Shown: piece by piece, positions 25,734 through 34,872 of the stretch | How positions within the stretch are numbered: position 1 is the first letter of the stretch | Layout: each line of letters starts with the position of its first letter | Origin: JAQVYV01 sp964507305 | GTDB taxonomy: Bacteria; Bacillota; Clostridia; Saccharofermentanales; UBA5734 | Length of the DNA: 64,000 bases | Assembly: GCA_964507305.1 (NCBI GenBank) | Contig: CAZDPQ010000001.1 | Span: 1-64,000 of the forward strand | Direction: 5' to 3' | Program-made: the position numbers and the translations under genes | The notes under the pieces: model-generated | What the model saw: only the letters and a program-made list of their open reading frames with translations | Databases searched by the model: none | What the model was told of the DNA's origin: nothing

Positions 25734-26933
25734 TCATTTTCTGGAACAGATCTCCTCGGTCTCCATGGCGATCGCGCGTTCTTCATTCGTCGGGACGACC
25801 ATGATCAGGCTCGTCGAATCGGGGGTGGAAATGATCGCTTCCTGACCCCGCACCATGTTTTTCACCGGGTCGAGCTTCATGCCCAGGAATTCGAGCCCCT
25901 CGACGATGCCCGCCCGTACGATCTGGACGTTCTCGCCGATGCCGGCCGTGAAGATCACGGCGTCGACGCCGCCCATGGCCGCCGCGTAGGCTCCGATGTA
26001 CTTCTTGCACTGGTACTCGAACATCTGGAGCGCCAGCTCGGCGCGCTTGTTGCCCTTGAGCGCGGCGGCCTCCAGGTCGCGGAAATCGCTGCTGACGCCG
26101 GACAGGCCGGCGACGCCGCTTTTCTTGTTCATCAGGTTTTCCACGCCTCTCGCGTCCAGACCTTCCTTCTCCATCAGGACCGTCACGATCGCGGGATCGA
26201 TGTCCCCGCAGCGCGTACCCATGCACACGCCGGCCAGAGGCGTCAGGCCCATGGACGTGTCGATGCACTCGCCGTACCGGATCGCGGCGATCGACGAACC
26301 ATTGCCGAGATGGCAGGTGATCAGGCGGAGAGACGCGTAGGGCTTGCCGATGATCTCGGCCGCGCGGCGGGCGACATAGGCGTGCGATGTGCCGTGGAAA
26401 CCGTATCGGCGGATCTTGTGGTTTTCGTAAACCTCATAAGGCAAAGCATACATGAACGCCTTCGGAGGCATCGTCTGGTGAAAGGCGGTGTCGAACACGG
26501 CGACCTGCGGGACGCCCGGCATCGCGGCTTCGCAGGCCTCGATCCCGGTCATGTTCGGCGGATTGTGGAGCGGGGCGAGCGCGTAGCAGGCCCGGATGGC
26601 CACCTTGACCTCCGGCGTGATCCGCTCCGCCCTGGAAAACTTCTCGCCGCCGTGGACGACCCGATGCCCGATCGCTTCGATCTCGTCCATGGACTTGATG
26701 CAGCCGTAGGTCTCGTCGGTCAGGACCTTCAGGACGGCCGCCATCGCGTCATTATGGTCCGCGAAGACCGCCGGGATGACGGATGGCTCTTCGCCGTTCT
26801 TCGAATGCTTGATGATCGAATCGACAAGGCCGATCCGGTCGGCGATCCCTTTGGCCAGGACTTCGCCCGTCCCCGTCCGGATCAGCTGGTATTTCAGGGA
26901 TGAGCTCCCCGCGTTGATGACAAGTACTTTCAT
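25734..26933 (-). CDS. ackA: acetate kinase
   Basis: 399 residues with the family motifs NAGSSSLKYQL, GHRVVHGGE, VFDTAFHQTMP, RRYGFHGTSH and the ATP-binding FTAGIGEN. It transfers phosphate from acetyl-phosphate to ADP, yielding acetate and ATP, or runs in reverse. Together with pta just upstream it forms the main acetate energy branch of an anaerobe. GGGAGGAAAG precedes the ATG. Confidence 0.98.
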   Translation of the reverse strand: MKVLVINAGSSSLKYQLIRTGTGEVLAKGIADRIGLVDSIIKHSKNGEEPSVIPAVFADHNDAMAAVLKVLTDETYGCIKSMDEIEAIGHRVVHGGEKFSRAERITPEVKVAIRACYALAPLHNPPNMTGIEACEAAMPGVPQVAVFDTAFHQTMPPKAFMYALPYEVYENHKIRRYGFHGTSHAYVARRAAEIIGKPYASLRLITCHLGNGSSIAAIRYGECIDTSMGLTPLAGVCMGTRCGDIDPAIVTVLMEKEGLDARGVENLMNKKSGVAGLSGVSSDFRDLEAAALKGNKRAELALQMFEYQCKKYIGAYAAAMGGVDAVIFTAGIGENVQIVRAGIVEGLEFLGMKLDPVKNMVRGQEAIISTPDSTSLIMVVPTNEERAIAMETEEICSRK

Positions 26934-26999
26934 TGGACTCTTTCCTCCCGAAAGATCCGGCGCTCCGGCGCCCGGACCGATGTCTCCATTTAAAAAATG

Positions 27000-27995
27000 T
27001 CAGCCCATGGCCTGGACAGCCGTGATGGCCGCCACACCGACGATGTCCTCGGCGGTGCAGCCGCGCGACAGGTCGTTGACCGGCCTGGCGATGCCCTGCG
27101 TAACGGGCCCGTACGCCTCCGCCCTGGCCAGGCGCTGCGCGAGCTTGTAACCGATGTTGCCCGAATTCAGGTCGGGGAAAACGAATGTGTTCGCATGGCC
27201 CGCGACCGTGCTGCCGGGCGCCTTCGACCGCGCCACTGACGGAACGATGGCCGCGTCGACCTGGAGCTCGCCGTCCAGGCGGATGTGCGGGGCTTTCTCC
27301 CTGGCAAGGCGCGTGGCTTCGACCACCTTGTCGACCAGCGGGTCGCTGGCGCTGCCCTTGGTCGAGAACGACAGCATCGCCACGACGGCTTCCCTGCCGG
27401 TCAGCTGCTCGAAGGATTTCGCCGATGAAATGGCGATCTCCGACAGCTCGTCCGCAGTGGGATTCATCACAAGGCCGCTGTCCGCGAACAGGAACGTGCC
27501 GTGCTCGCCGTACTCGCAGTCGGGCACCACGATCATGAAGAAGGCGGAAACCAGCTTGGTCCCCGGCGCGGTCTTCAGGATCTGGAGGGACGGCCGGAGC
27601 GTGTCCGCGGTGCTGTGCGCCGCACCGGACACCATGCCGTCCGCGTCGCCTTTTTTCACCATCATGACGCCGAAATAATTCTCATCGAGCATCATCTGCG
27701 CTGCGGTCTCCGGGGTGACCCCCTTGGCCTTGCGGAGTTCATAGAACGTATTGACATAATCATCTCTTCTGGGATCCGTCTTCGGATCGACGATCAGCGC
27801 CCCCGTCAGGTCAAGACCCTCCGCGGTCTTCGCGACATCGGCCTCATTGCCGATCAGGACGACCTTCGCGATCCCCCTGCGCAGGATCATGGAGGCAGCC
27901 TCGACCACCCTCCGGTCATGCGACTCCGGAAGGACGATCGTCTTGCCTGCCGGTGTTGCCTTCGCGATTATGGATTCGATAAATCCCATCCCCAT
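27000..27995 (-). CDS. pta: phosphate acetyltransferase
   Basis: 331 residues, the short single-domain Pta typical of clostridia and Methanosarcina. Segments TIVLPESHDRRVVEAA, GDADGMVSGAAHSTADTLRP and GHANTFVFPDLNSGNIGYKL are diagnostic. It converts acetyl-CoA and phosphate to acetyl-phosphate. The ATG at 27995 has AGGAAAGG upstream; a second ATG two codons later is possible. It precedes ackA by 66 bases and has a good promoter. Confidence 0.97.
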   Translation of the reverse strand: MGMGFIESIIAKATPAGKTIVLPESHDRRVVEAASMILRRGIAKVVLIGNEADVAKTAEGLDLTGALIVDPKTDPRRDDYVNTFYELRKAKGVTPETAAQMMLDENYFGVMMVKKGDADGMVSGAAHSTADTLRPSLQILKTAPGTKLVSAFFMIVVPDCEYGEHGTFLFADSGLVMNPTADELSEIAISSAKSFEQLTGREAVVAMLSFSTKGSASDPLVDKVVEATRLAREKAPHIRLDGELQVDAAIVPSVARSKAPGSTVAGHANTFVFPDLNSGNIGYKLAQRLARAEAYGPVTQGIARPVNDLSRGCTAEDIVGVAAITAVQAMG

Positions 27996-28064
27996 ATGAA
28001 CCTTTCCTTTCCATTCGGCACCTTTCATCCGCCTGTCTCTTGCCGGCGCGAAATTGCCAATAGT

Positions 28065-28092
28065 ATTATACTCTCAATTCCATTTTTGGCAA
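28065..28092 (-). promoter_or_regulatory. promoter of pta-ackA
   Basis: Minus strand TTGCCA (28087-28092), 16 bases, TATAAT (28065-28070), about 70 bases before the pta ATG. Confidence 0.7.
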
Positions 28093-28145
28093 ACTCAATC
28101 TGTCCCGCAATATCGGCAAAATGGTCTTGATCTCCACCGTTTCTG

Positions 28146-29516
28146 TTAATAGAACGCTTTCAGCGACAAAACGGCATCTTCGGCATATACCAGGATCGTC
28201 CCGTCGTCCGTTTCGATGAAGGGCAGCCCGAAAATCCTGCTCGTGGGGCTGTCCGCCGAATTCCAGAAGATCCTGCCGGCGCAGAACGCATAAACAGCCG
28301 GATCCCCGCGCATCCGGGCGATCCGCGCCATGCAGGCGTATCCTGCCACGGATTCCGGGGAGGGGACCACGGATGCGGTCAGGATGTCATATGTCTGGTA
28401 AAAGGCCCGGTCATTCAGGAGGACCTGCTTGAGCCAGGAGTAGGTGGACTCTTCGAGTTCGCCCACTTCAGCAAGGCGGAGGGCAATCCGGATCTGGGCG
28501 CCGAAATCGAACACGGGCGCGGCTCCGAGGTACGGCGCGTAGCCGCTGCCGTCCGCATAATAGCCGGCCCGGAAGAGCGGGGCGGGCGCATCCAGGAGCG
28601 CGCCATTCACCGCGGCAAGGCTCGATGCGTAGACCGGCGCCCAGCGGCTGTCCAGTTCGCCGAGCAGACGCAGTGCGTACAGGTCGACTCCGGCCAAATC
28701 GACGACCTTTGCTTTCACCGTGCCATCCGGTCCCGCGGACGGGGAAGCCGTCGGCTTCGGGGTCGGCGTGGCAGAAAAATCGGGGGTCGGGGTGGTCTGC
28801 GAAACCACGATCTCCGTGTCGGGAGGGAGGATGCCGTACACTGCGCATTGCGGGTACAGCAGGTCCGCCAGCTGTCCGGCGGATGCAAGATAGCTGCCGT
28901 TCCGGAATTTCGAATACCCTTCGAGTAGGACCCGGCAGTACCTCAGGTTATCGCCGGCCGAAATCCCGCTGTCCGTCACGCCGGAAACGTCACCGTCCGC
29001 CGTCGCGGCTTCGCGGACATAAAAGCCGTCATCGTTCCGGAACGTCCGGCTGATGAGCTTGTACAGCGCGTCGAATTTTCTCCGGTCCCCCTGCTCCGCG
29101 TAGTAATCAAGCAGCTCGGCCTGATCCCGGAAAAGGAAGCGGCCGGAGACTTCCAGGGTCTTTTTCCATGTGCCGCCGGGGATCCGGCAGGATTCGGCAA
29201 GCAATCCGCCGCGCAGCAGAAGAGTGGAAACGGCACTGCGCATGTCGTCGGCGGATGCGTCGGACGCCATGGTCATGCCGCCGTCCGCGCGGCCCGGAAA
29301 GTCCACGGCGGCGCTGAACGTGTATTCCGGCTGCACGGGCCGGGCCAGGGAAAAGTACACGGCGGCAGCCGCGGCTCCCGCCGCGAGAATGCCGGCGGCC
29401 GCGATAAGGAGGCGCCTCGCCGCCGGGTGCCTGCCGCCGGTGCCGGATCCGCGCATGCCCGGGCGCCGCTGTGTACCCCGGATCGATCGGAATGCTTTAT
29501 TTTTCACGGAGCTCAT
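28146..29516 (-). CDS. unknown membrane-anchored extracytoplasmic protein
   Basis: 456 residues, function not recognised. A basic N-terminus is followed by one membrane segment at about residues 36-56 (Ala-rich, an uncleaved signal anchor is likely). A large outer domain follows, with a Thr/Pro/Ser linker at about 245-270. The helical repeats around residues 275-440 (LYALRLLGELDSRW, SWLKQVLLNDRAFYQ) vaguely recall six-hairpin glycosidases such as GH8, but no catalytic pair can be assigned. The predicted -10 TATAAT at 29525-29530 leaves almost no leader before the ATG and no ribosome site is seen. It is divergent from tmcAL. Confidence 0.55.
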   Translation of the reverse strand: MSSVKNKAFRSIRGTQRRPGMRGSGTGGRHPAARRLLIAAAGILAAGAAAAAVYFSLARPVQPEYTFSAAVDFPGRADGGMTMASDASADDMRSAVSTLLLRGGLLAESCRIPGGTWKKTLEVSGRFLFRDQAELLDYYAEQGDRRKFDALYKLISRTFRNDDGFYVREAATADGDVSGVTDSGISAGDNLRYCRVLLEGYSKFRNGSYLASAGQLADLLYPQCAVYGILPPDTEIVVSQTTPTPDFSATPTPKPTASPSAGPDGTVKAKVVDLAGVDLYALRLLGELDSRWAPVYASSLAAVNGALLDAPAPLFRAGYYADGSGYAPYLGAAPVFDFGAQIRIALRLAEVGELEESTYSWLKQVLLNDRAFYQTYDILTASVVPSPESVAGYACMARIARMRGDPAVYAFCAGRIFWNSADSPTSRIFGLPFIETDDGTILVYAEDAVLSLKAFY

Positions 29517-29566
29517 ACCCGAATATTATAGCATATCCGGCACTTTCTGGTTTATAATGGAGTCCT

Positions 29567-30838
29567 ATGAAAACGGCGGCGATCATCAGCGAATACAACC
29601 CCTTCCACAACGGGCATCAGTACCAGATCCGCAGGATCCGCGAGCTTTTCGGAGAGGACTGCGCGGTCGTCGCCATCATGAGCGGCCATTTCGTCCAGCG
29701 CGGCGGACCCGCCCTGCTGGATAAATGGGCGCGCGCACGGTCGGCTCTGCTGTGCGGAGCGGATCTTGTCATCGAGCTGCCCGCCGCGTATGCGACCTCG
29801 AGCGCCGAGCTGTTCGCCGCCGGCGGCATCGCGGCCGCCGCCGCGACCGGGGTGTGCGGCCTGCTGGTTTTCGGCTCCGAATCCGGCGACCTCGACGCGC
29901 TGCAGGCCGCCGCGGATGTCTTGGCCGATGAGCCGGCATCCTTCCGCGACCTGCTCCGCCTCCATCTCGACGAAGGCCTGTCTTTTCCGGTATCCCGTTC
30001 CCTCGCGCTCGAGGAATCCGGCCTGGTGCCGGGCGCGACGGAGCTGCTTTCCCGCTCCAACAACATCCTCGCGGTCGAATACCTGAAGGCGCTCCGCCGC
30101 CGGGGCATCACGCACATGAAGCCCTTCACCGTCCGCCGCGAAGGCCAGGACTACAACACCGCTTCGCTCGACGGCGCGCCTCTCGCGAGCGCTTCGGCCA
30201 TCCGCGCCTTCCTGCAGCCCCCGTCCCCCGGTCCGGCCGCCATGATCGCGGGGCTGTCCGGCTCCATGCCGGAAGGATCCCTCGCCATCCTGCTGCGCGA
30301 GCACCGTACGGGAAATGTCATATTGTCCGGAGAAGCCTTTGCCGGCGATATCTTCCGTCAGCTGCTGACCCGCCCCGCGGCCGAGATCTCCGGACTCCCC
30401 GGAATGGGCGAAGGTCTCGGCAACCGGCTGAAAGAACTGGCTTCGCGGAATACGGCAGGGGAAAACCGCCTCGAAAGGCTCGTATCGGAAGCCTCGACCC
30501 GACGCTATCCGCGCTCGAGGGTCCGCCGCGCGCTCAGCCACATGCTTCTGGGCATCACCGGGGACGACCTCGCGGCAGCCGCCGCAGACGGGGCCCCATA
30601 TTACCTGCGGGTGCTCGGATCCACCGGCAGAGGACGATACCTGCTGCGGATCATGCGCAAGACCGCTGCCCTCCCGATCATCACCAGAGGGTCGGATTTC
30701 CTCGAATTCCCGTCCGTCCCGGCGAACGCGCCTTTGAGGCGGATGGCCGCTCTGGATTTTCTCGCGACGGATATCTGGACCCAGCAGACGACCGGCATCT
30801 GCGGGAGGGACTACACCACGCCGCCTCTCACCCTCTGA
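29567..30838 (+). CDS. tmcAL: tRNA(Met) cytidine acetate ligase
   Basis: 423 residues of the YlbM/TmcAL family. The N-terminal nucleotidyltransferase site is clear: ISEYNPFHNGHQYQI (HxGH), then SGHFVQRGGPALLDKWARA. The protein activates acetate with ATP to acetyl-adenylate and transfers the acetyl group to C34 of elongator tRNA-Met (ac4C). A TATAAT at 29553-29558 and a GGAG at about 29559 lie just upstream. It is divergent from the unknown membrane-anchored gene; acetate from nearby pta-ackA is its known substrate, though linkage may be chance. Confidence 0.92.
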   Translation: MKTAAIISEYNPFHNGHQYQIRRIRELFGEDCAVVAIMSGHFVQRGGPALLDKWARARSALLCGADLVIELPAAYATSSAELFAAGGIAAAAATGVCGLLVFGSESGDLDALQAAADVLADEPASFRDLLRLHLDEGLSFPVSRSLALEESGLVPGATELLSRSNNILAVEYLKALRRRGITHMKPFTVRREGQDYNTASLDGAPLASASAIRAFLQPPSPGPAAMIAGLSGSMPEGSLAILLREHRTGNVILSGEAFAGDIFRQLLTRPAAEISGLPGMGEGLGNRLKELASRNTAGENRLERLVSEASTRRYPRSRVRRALSHMLLGITGDDLAAAAADGAPYYLRVLGSTGRGRYLLRIMRKTAALPIITRGSDFLEFPSVPANAPLRRMAALDFLATDIWTQQTTGICGRDYTTPPLTL

Positions 30839-30884
30839 CCGGCCGGGATCCGGCTGTTGCCTCCCGATCCGGCCATTCCGGCCT

Positions 30885-31448
30885 TCATCCGCCGGTCTGC
30901 CCGGCCGGCACGCGGGCGCGGACCGCATCTTCGACGGCGGCATAATTCGCTCTTGTGCAGAAAATCGCGATCTTCTCGGTATATTCGCCCAGAACAAGGA
31001 TCGTGTGCTGTCTCGGATAAAAACAGACCCGGCTCACGTATTCCCACCGGATCCTCGTCAGCTGCCGGTGACGAGGCGTCTGAACGCCGCCCGCAGAGGA
31101 AATGTTCCCCCTGACGAGATTGAAAACCGATACGATGGTATTCAGCGTACGGTTTTCCGGCGGCCTTTTCATCTTCGTATAATTGACGATCCCGACATCA
31201 TCGATGATGTAGCCGGGCGCATACCGCCCCCCGTAAAGCGCCAGGGTCAGGAGCATGATCAGGGCAAACAGGATCCCGATCAGGCCGAGGCCGTATCGAA
31301 TGTCCGCAGCAGCGATGTGACCAAGGTATGCCATGGTAAGGAACAGGGCGAGGATCAGGAGCGGGATGCCGAGGGCGAGCATGAATCCCCTCAGGATAAA
31401 CCGGTTCCTGTAGAAAGGCACCCTGACCTGCCATTGGATCGTCTCCAT
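30885..31448 (-). CDS. unknown two-segment membrane protein with PH-like C-terminus
   Basis: 187 residues, not recognised. Two membrane segments (about residues 17-45 and 53-75) are followed by a cytosolic half of about 110 residues with strands that resemble a bacterial PH-like domain (GYIIDDVGIVNYTK, ILVLGEYTEKIAIFC). The ATG at 31448 is selected because GGGGAGGTG lies 6 bases upstream. It converges on tmcAL and is a single gene. The extended -10 (TGATATAAT) at about 31508 on the minus strand may drive it. Confidence 0.6.
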   Translation of the reverse strand: METIQWQVRVPFYRNRFILRGFMLALGIPLLILALFLTMAYLGHIAAADIRYGLGLIGILFALIMLLTLALYGGRYAPGYIIDDVGIVNYTKMKRPPENRTLNTIVSVFNLVRGNISSAGGVQTPRHRQLTRIRWEYVSRVCFYPRQHTILVLGEYTEKIAIFCTRANYAAVEDAVRARVPAGQTGG

Positions 31449-31569
31449 CGGATCCACCTCCCCGCGCTGCGCCCGGCGTCATGGCCGTCGCGCCGACCCT
31501 ATTGCCATTATATCAAATCCCGCGGAACACGGGCCTTACAAATTCCGCGCGAAAGGAAAATGATCCGCA

Positions 31570-32625
31570 TCACGTATAGTAAAAGGCATATGTTTCCATC
31601 GCATCCATGACTGCCTTCACATTCCGGAGCGGGATCCCGGGATAAAGGCCGTAGACCATCATAAGGCCGCCTTCGCGCCGGCCGATCTTCCGCACCTCGC
31701 TGCGGACCAGCTCATCGATCTGCTCCGGCGTTCCCCTGCTCGTAATGAACTGCCGGTCGATATCGAGCTCGACGCATGTTTTCCCTGCTAGTTTTTCCGC
31801 GATCCAGTCGATCCCGTTGACCAGATCCTGAAGATTCATGACATCGACGCCTCCGTCGAGGATATCGTCCAGGAGATCGTGAAGATCGCCGTCCGAATGC
31901 ATGTGGACGATGATGCCGCACTCTTTTGCGGGTTTCATCAGACGGCGGTAGACCGGTTTGATGTATTCGCGGAAATGGGCGGGCGAAAGCATGGGCCCCC
32001 TTTGCATGCCGAGATCTTCGGCATACATCATCAGATCCACGCCCATATCGATATACCGCTTCACAATGCCTTCATTGAATTCCTCGACCTTGTTCAGCAG
32101 GGTGAACAGGCGGGGTTCCTCGTCTGCCATGTCGAAAATAAGATTCTGATATCCGCGGATGTCGCACATCTGCAGGAACGTGTGCCCGTGACGCAGTCCG
32201 CCTGCGCGCAGGTCGCCGTTTTCTCCGGCTATCCTCATGTTTTCCGCGACGTTCTCCCAATCTGCCGGCCCGATCCCCATGACTGCGGAAGGATCGGGGA
32301 ATGCATAATGATCCAGCGCAGCCCAGTCTTCCAGAGGGTGGCGGGTGACGGTTCCCGTAATGCCGTCTTCTGCAGTCTCCCAAACGCATCCGAAATCGTC
32401 GGTGAAAGGAGCATCCTTTCGCGCAACAAGGGAAAAACGGGGGGTATAATGCCCTTCGGGACGATGAAAGCCGGGAAACAGAAACCGATGGGATTCCATC
32501 AGGTCAAACAGGTATTCCTGTGGATAATTCTGCCAGCAGGAGTCGTTGATGTGGAAATTCATCGGGATGTGATCCGGTTTCTCGAAGCGGATGGCTTTTA
32601 AAACGGTTTCTCTGCTGCCCATCAT
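31570..32625 (-). CDS. uroporphyrinogen decarboxylase-family protein, second copy
   Basis: 351 residues of the UroD superfamily: start SRETVLKAIRFEKPDHIPMNF, middle MMYAEDLGMQRGPMLSP and VHMHSDGDLHDLLDDILDGGVDVMNLQ, end GGLMMVYGLYPGIPL. It is not HemE by context, as no haem genes are present, and it differs widely from the copy at 6534. The HxHSDGD motif could bind a metal, as in corrinoid methyltransferases. It has its own promoter and an excellent GGGAGGT site. Confidence 0.8.
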   Translation of the reverse strand: MMGSRETVLKAIRFEKPDHIPMNFHINDSCWQNYPQEYLFDLMESHRFLFPGFHRPEGHYTPRFSLVARKDAPFTDDFGCVWETAEDGITGTVTRHPLEDWAALDHYAFPDPSAVMGIGPADWENVAENMRIAGENGDLRAGGLRHGHTFLQMCDIRGYQNLIFDMADEEPRLFTLLNKVEEFNEGIVKRYIDMGVDLMMYAEDLGMQRGPMLSPAHFREYIKPVYRRLMKPAKECGIIVHMHSDGDLHDLLDDILDGGVDVMNLQDLVNGIDWIAEKLAGKTCVELDIDRQFITSRGTPEQIDELVRSEVRKIGRREGGLMMVYGLYPGIPLRNVKAVMDAMETYAFYYT

Positions 32626-32660
32626 ATATTACCTCCCGAATGCTTGTCGGTAGAGGTCTT

Positions 32661-32689
32661 ATTATAAAGAATCCGCCCGCTGAAGTAAA
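32661..32689 (-). promoter_or_regulatory. promoter of the second UroD-like gene
   Basis: Minus strand TTTACT (32684-32689), 17 bases, TATAAT (32661-32666). Confidence 0.6.
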
Positions 32690-32740
32690 CCGGGCCGGGA
32701 TTTATGGATCGGATCCGTATGGATCGGGCGGTCCGGTCCC

Positions 32741-32769
32741 TTTACTTCGTGGCCCGTTTCCGCTATCAT
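32741..32769 (+). promoter_or_regulatory. promoter of the RluA-type gene
   Basis: TTTACT (32741-32746), 17 bases, TATCAT (32764-32769), 36 bases before the ATG at 32806, which is preceded by GGGAG. Its -35 is identical to that of the divergent UroD-like gene. Confidence 0.6.
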
Positions 32770-32805
32770 TAGGCACAGGATCATCAGAAAAAAAACGGGA
32801 GACCC

Positions 32806-33852
32806 ATGAAAAGTTTTACAATCACAGAAAAGAACAGCGGCAGGCATGTCATCCGCGTCATCACGGGCGAATTTCCGTCCATGAGCCTGATCGCCCTGCG
32901 GCACGCGCTCAAGGACAGGGATATCCGCGTCAACGGCAGGCGGATACGGGAGGATGTCCCGGTGTCCGAGGGGGATGAGGTCGCCGTTTATCTGCCGGAT
33001 GATGTTCTCGAGGGTCGCGCGCTGCGCGATGCCGCCAAGCCTGCGGGCAGCCCGGGTGGCAGCCGCGAGGGTAGCCGCGGTGCCGCCGGTGAAACCTCCC
33101 GGCAGGCCGGCCGGCCGCAATACAAGGTCATTTACAGCGATGACAATATCATTGTCGTGAGCAAGAGCCCGGGGATCCCGGTCCATTCCGGCGAAGGAGT
33201 CACCGCCGTCACGCTGATCGACAGGGTCCGCGGCGATTTCGGCGATTCGGGGATCCAGCTCTGCCACAGGATCGACATGAATACCGGCGGCCTCGTGCTC
33301 CTCGCGCGGAATGAGCGGGCGGTGCGCGAGATCGGCGCGGCGATCCGGTCCGGGCTGCTGTACAAGCGGTACCGCTGCCTGGTCAGGGGGAGGCCCGCGG
33401 AGGGCAGGCCGGTGGTCTGCGCCGACAAGACGAAAATGTTCGAGCTGCGGGCGTACCACGAGCGCGGGGGCGCCGACAATGAAGTCTATATCCATGACGA
33501 AGAGAGATCCGGCGACACCGAAATCGTGACCCGGTACCGGATCCTGAACCGTTTCGACGGCGCCGGACCCGGCGGTGAATCCGTCAGCGAGCTTGAGGTC
33601 GAGCTGTCGTCCGGCAGGATGCACCAGATCCGGGCACATCTCGCCCATCTCGGCCATCCGCTTCTCGGTGACGGCCGGTACGGCCGGAACGCCTACAACA
33701 GGCACTTCCGGACAGCGGACGGCGGTTATCTGAGGCACCAGCAACTGTGGGCGACATCCATCCATTTTCTGAAGCTGCCGGACAACTCAGCCCTGGCCTA
33801 TCTGTCGGGCAGAGTCTTCAAGGGTTCCGCCGATTTCGACATCCGCTTCTGA
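32806..33852 (+). CDS. RluA-family pseudouridine synthase
   Basis: 348 residues. An N-terminal S4 RNA-binding domain (SLIALRHALKDRDIRVNG) is joined to the catalytic domain by a Gly/Ser/Arg-rich linker (about residues 80-105, repetitive at DNA level). The catalytic Asp is in LCHRIDMNTGGLVL; later SSGRMHQIRAHLAHLGHPLLGD is typical. It isomerises uridines in rRNA or tRNA; whether it is RluC-, RluD- or RluA-like cannot be decided. It converges on a lipoprotein gene. Confidence 0.9.
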   Translation: MKSFTITEKNSGRHVIRVITGEFPSMSLIALRHALKDRDIRVNGRRIREDVPVSEGDEVAVYLPDDVLEGRALRDAAKPAGSPGGSREGSRGAAGETSRQAGRPQYKVIYSDDNIIVVSKSPGIPVHSGEGVTAVTLIDRVRGDFGDSGIQLCHRIDMNTGGLVLLARNERAVREIGAAIRSGLLYKRYRCLVRGRPAEGRPVVCADKTKMFELRAYHERGGADNEVYIHDEERSGDTEIVTRYRILNRFDGAGPGGESVSELEVELSSGRMHQIRAHLAHLGHPLLGDGRYGRNAYNRHFRTADGGYLRHQQLWATSIHFLKLPDNSALAYLSGRVFKGSADFDIRF

Positions 33853-33868
33853 CGGCGGAGCCCCCCGA

Positions 33869-34468
33869 TCAGACATCGCCGCTGAAGCGGTCGGAATGGA
33901 CGAATTCGGTGTGTTCGAATCCTTTGCGGTCTGTCATGCAGATCAGAAAACATAAATCTTCACCGGAAGAAATGCCGGTAAATGTCAGCGTGATAATATC
34001 ATACTGGGTGCTGTCAACTCCATACCGGCTGTATTTGTCTTCCCCGGTTCCTTCGGCTAAGGCCGGTATGACGATCCTGTCAAAGTTGATAATTCCGTCG
34101 GACTCGCTGCCGGTCAGGATCACGATCTGCAGATGATCATAGTCGGTTTTCGGAAGCCTGATGTCCATGGAATCGAGAGATCCGGCCGTAATGTTTTTCC
34201 CTAAATAGTAACCCGGATCGGACACCGCACCGTATGCTTCGGCTAGATTGCTGAAGTTCCGGCAACGCGCAAGCTCAAGTTCCAGATCGGAGATCCGGGC
34301 TTCGAGTACATCGACCTGTGCCTGCAGATCGGTGCCGTTCTCGCTGACCGACCCGGATGCTGTATACGAGTCGGAATCGGATGATCTGGAATCCGTGTCG
34401 CCCGTGCTGCAGCTAGTGCCCGCTATGATAATCAAAATGCAGATCAGAAACAGAAAAGACTTTCGCAT
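33869..34468 (-). CDS. unknown lipoprotein
   Basis: 199 residues, not recognised. MRKSFLFLICILIIIAGTSCS is a signal peptide ending in a Cys; the lipobox (GTSC) is imperfect but the position fits. Then a Ser/Asp-rich spacer and a short coiled coil (about residues 45-70) precede a beta-rich domain. The ATG at 34468 has AAAGGA 9 bases upstream. Its DNA is less GC-rich than the neighbours, and it adjoins the AT-rich gap to the right, suggesting recent arrival. Confidence 0.6.
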   Translation of the reverse strand: MRKSFLFLICILIIIAGTSCSTGDTDSRSSDSDSYTASGSVSENGTDLQAQVDVLEARISDLELELARCRNFSNLAEAYGAVSDPGYYLGKNITAGSLDSMDIRLPKTDYDHLQIVILTGSESDGIINFDRIVIPALAEGTGEDKYSRYGVDSTQYDIITLTFTGISSGEDLCFLICMTDRKGFEHTEFVHSDRFSGDV

Positions 34469-34872
34469 CACAATCCATCCTTTCATTTATAAATGAAATA
34501 TCTCATTATGCGGTCTTATATAATGCTTGATCATACATCATTTAAATTTTCATCCGATAAAGGAATTGACCACCGTAATCCTCTGCATATCTTAAAGTAA
34601 AAATATTTAGTAATATTCTTAAACCACCTCCTACATACTGCATAAAACTATGATTTGCTATAACTATAGCACTAAGTATATATTTGTGCAAGTAAATTAA
34701 TTGTAACTGAAATTTACAATATATTTTATTCAATTAGCGATTAGATATATTAATTTGATATATTGAGGACAAAGAAAGTAAGTGAGTAAATGGATACTAT
34801 ATATATGCCGACAGTACTCACACTACTCTTCAATTATTAGATTATTAGTCATAATATATTGAGAATATATCC
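34469..34872. other. AT-rich intergenic region
   Basis: About 400 bases with very low GC compared with the surrounding 60 percent. No gene is convincing: the longest frame (34542-34733, minus) has no ribosome site at its start. A good AGGAGGTGG site occurs on the minus strand near 34625 but no suitable start codon follows it. TATAAT-like elements near 34520 may serve the lipoprotein gene. Confidence 0.6.

Noticed and set aside
23886..26903. Plus-strand open frame of about 1000 codons
   Set aside because: It lies opposite proS and ackA, which have full family motifs; long antisense frames are expected in GC-rich coding DNA.
29552..30997. Minus-strand open frame opposite tmcAL
   Set aside because: The plus strand carries a clear TmcAL with HxGH site; the opposite frame has no motif.
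34542..34733. 63-codon frame in the AT-rich gap, with a Gly-rich stretch that looks peptide-like
   Set aside because: No ribosome site at its start and the only good site lies inside it without a start codon.
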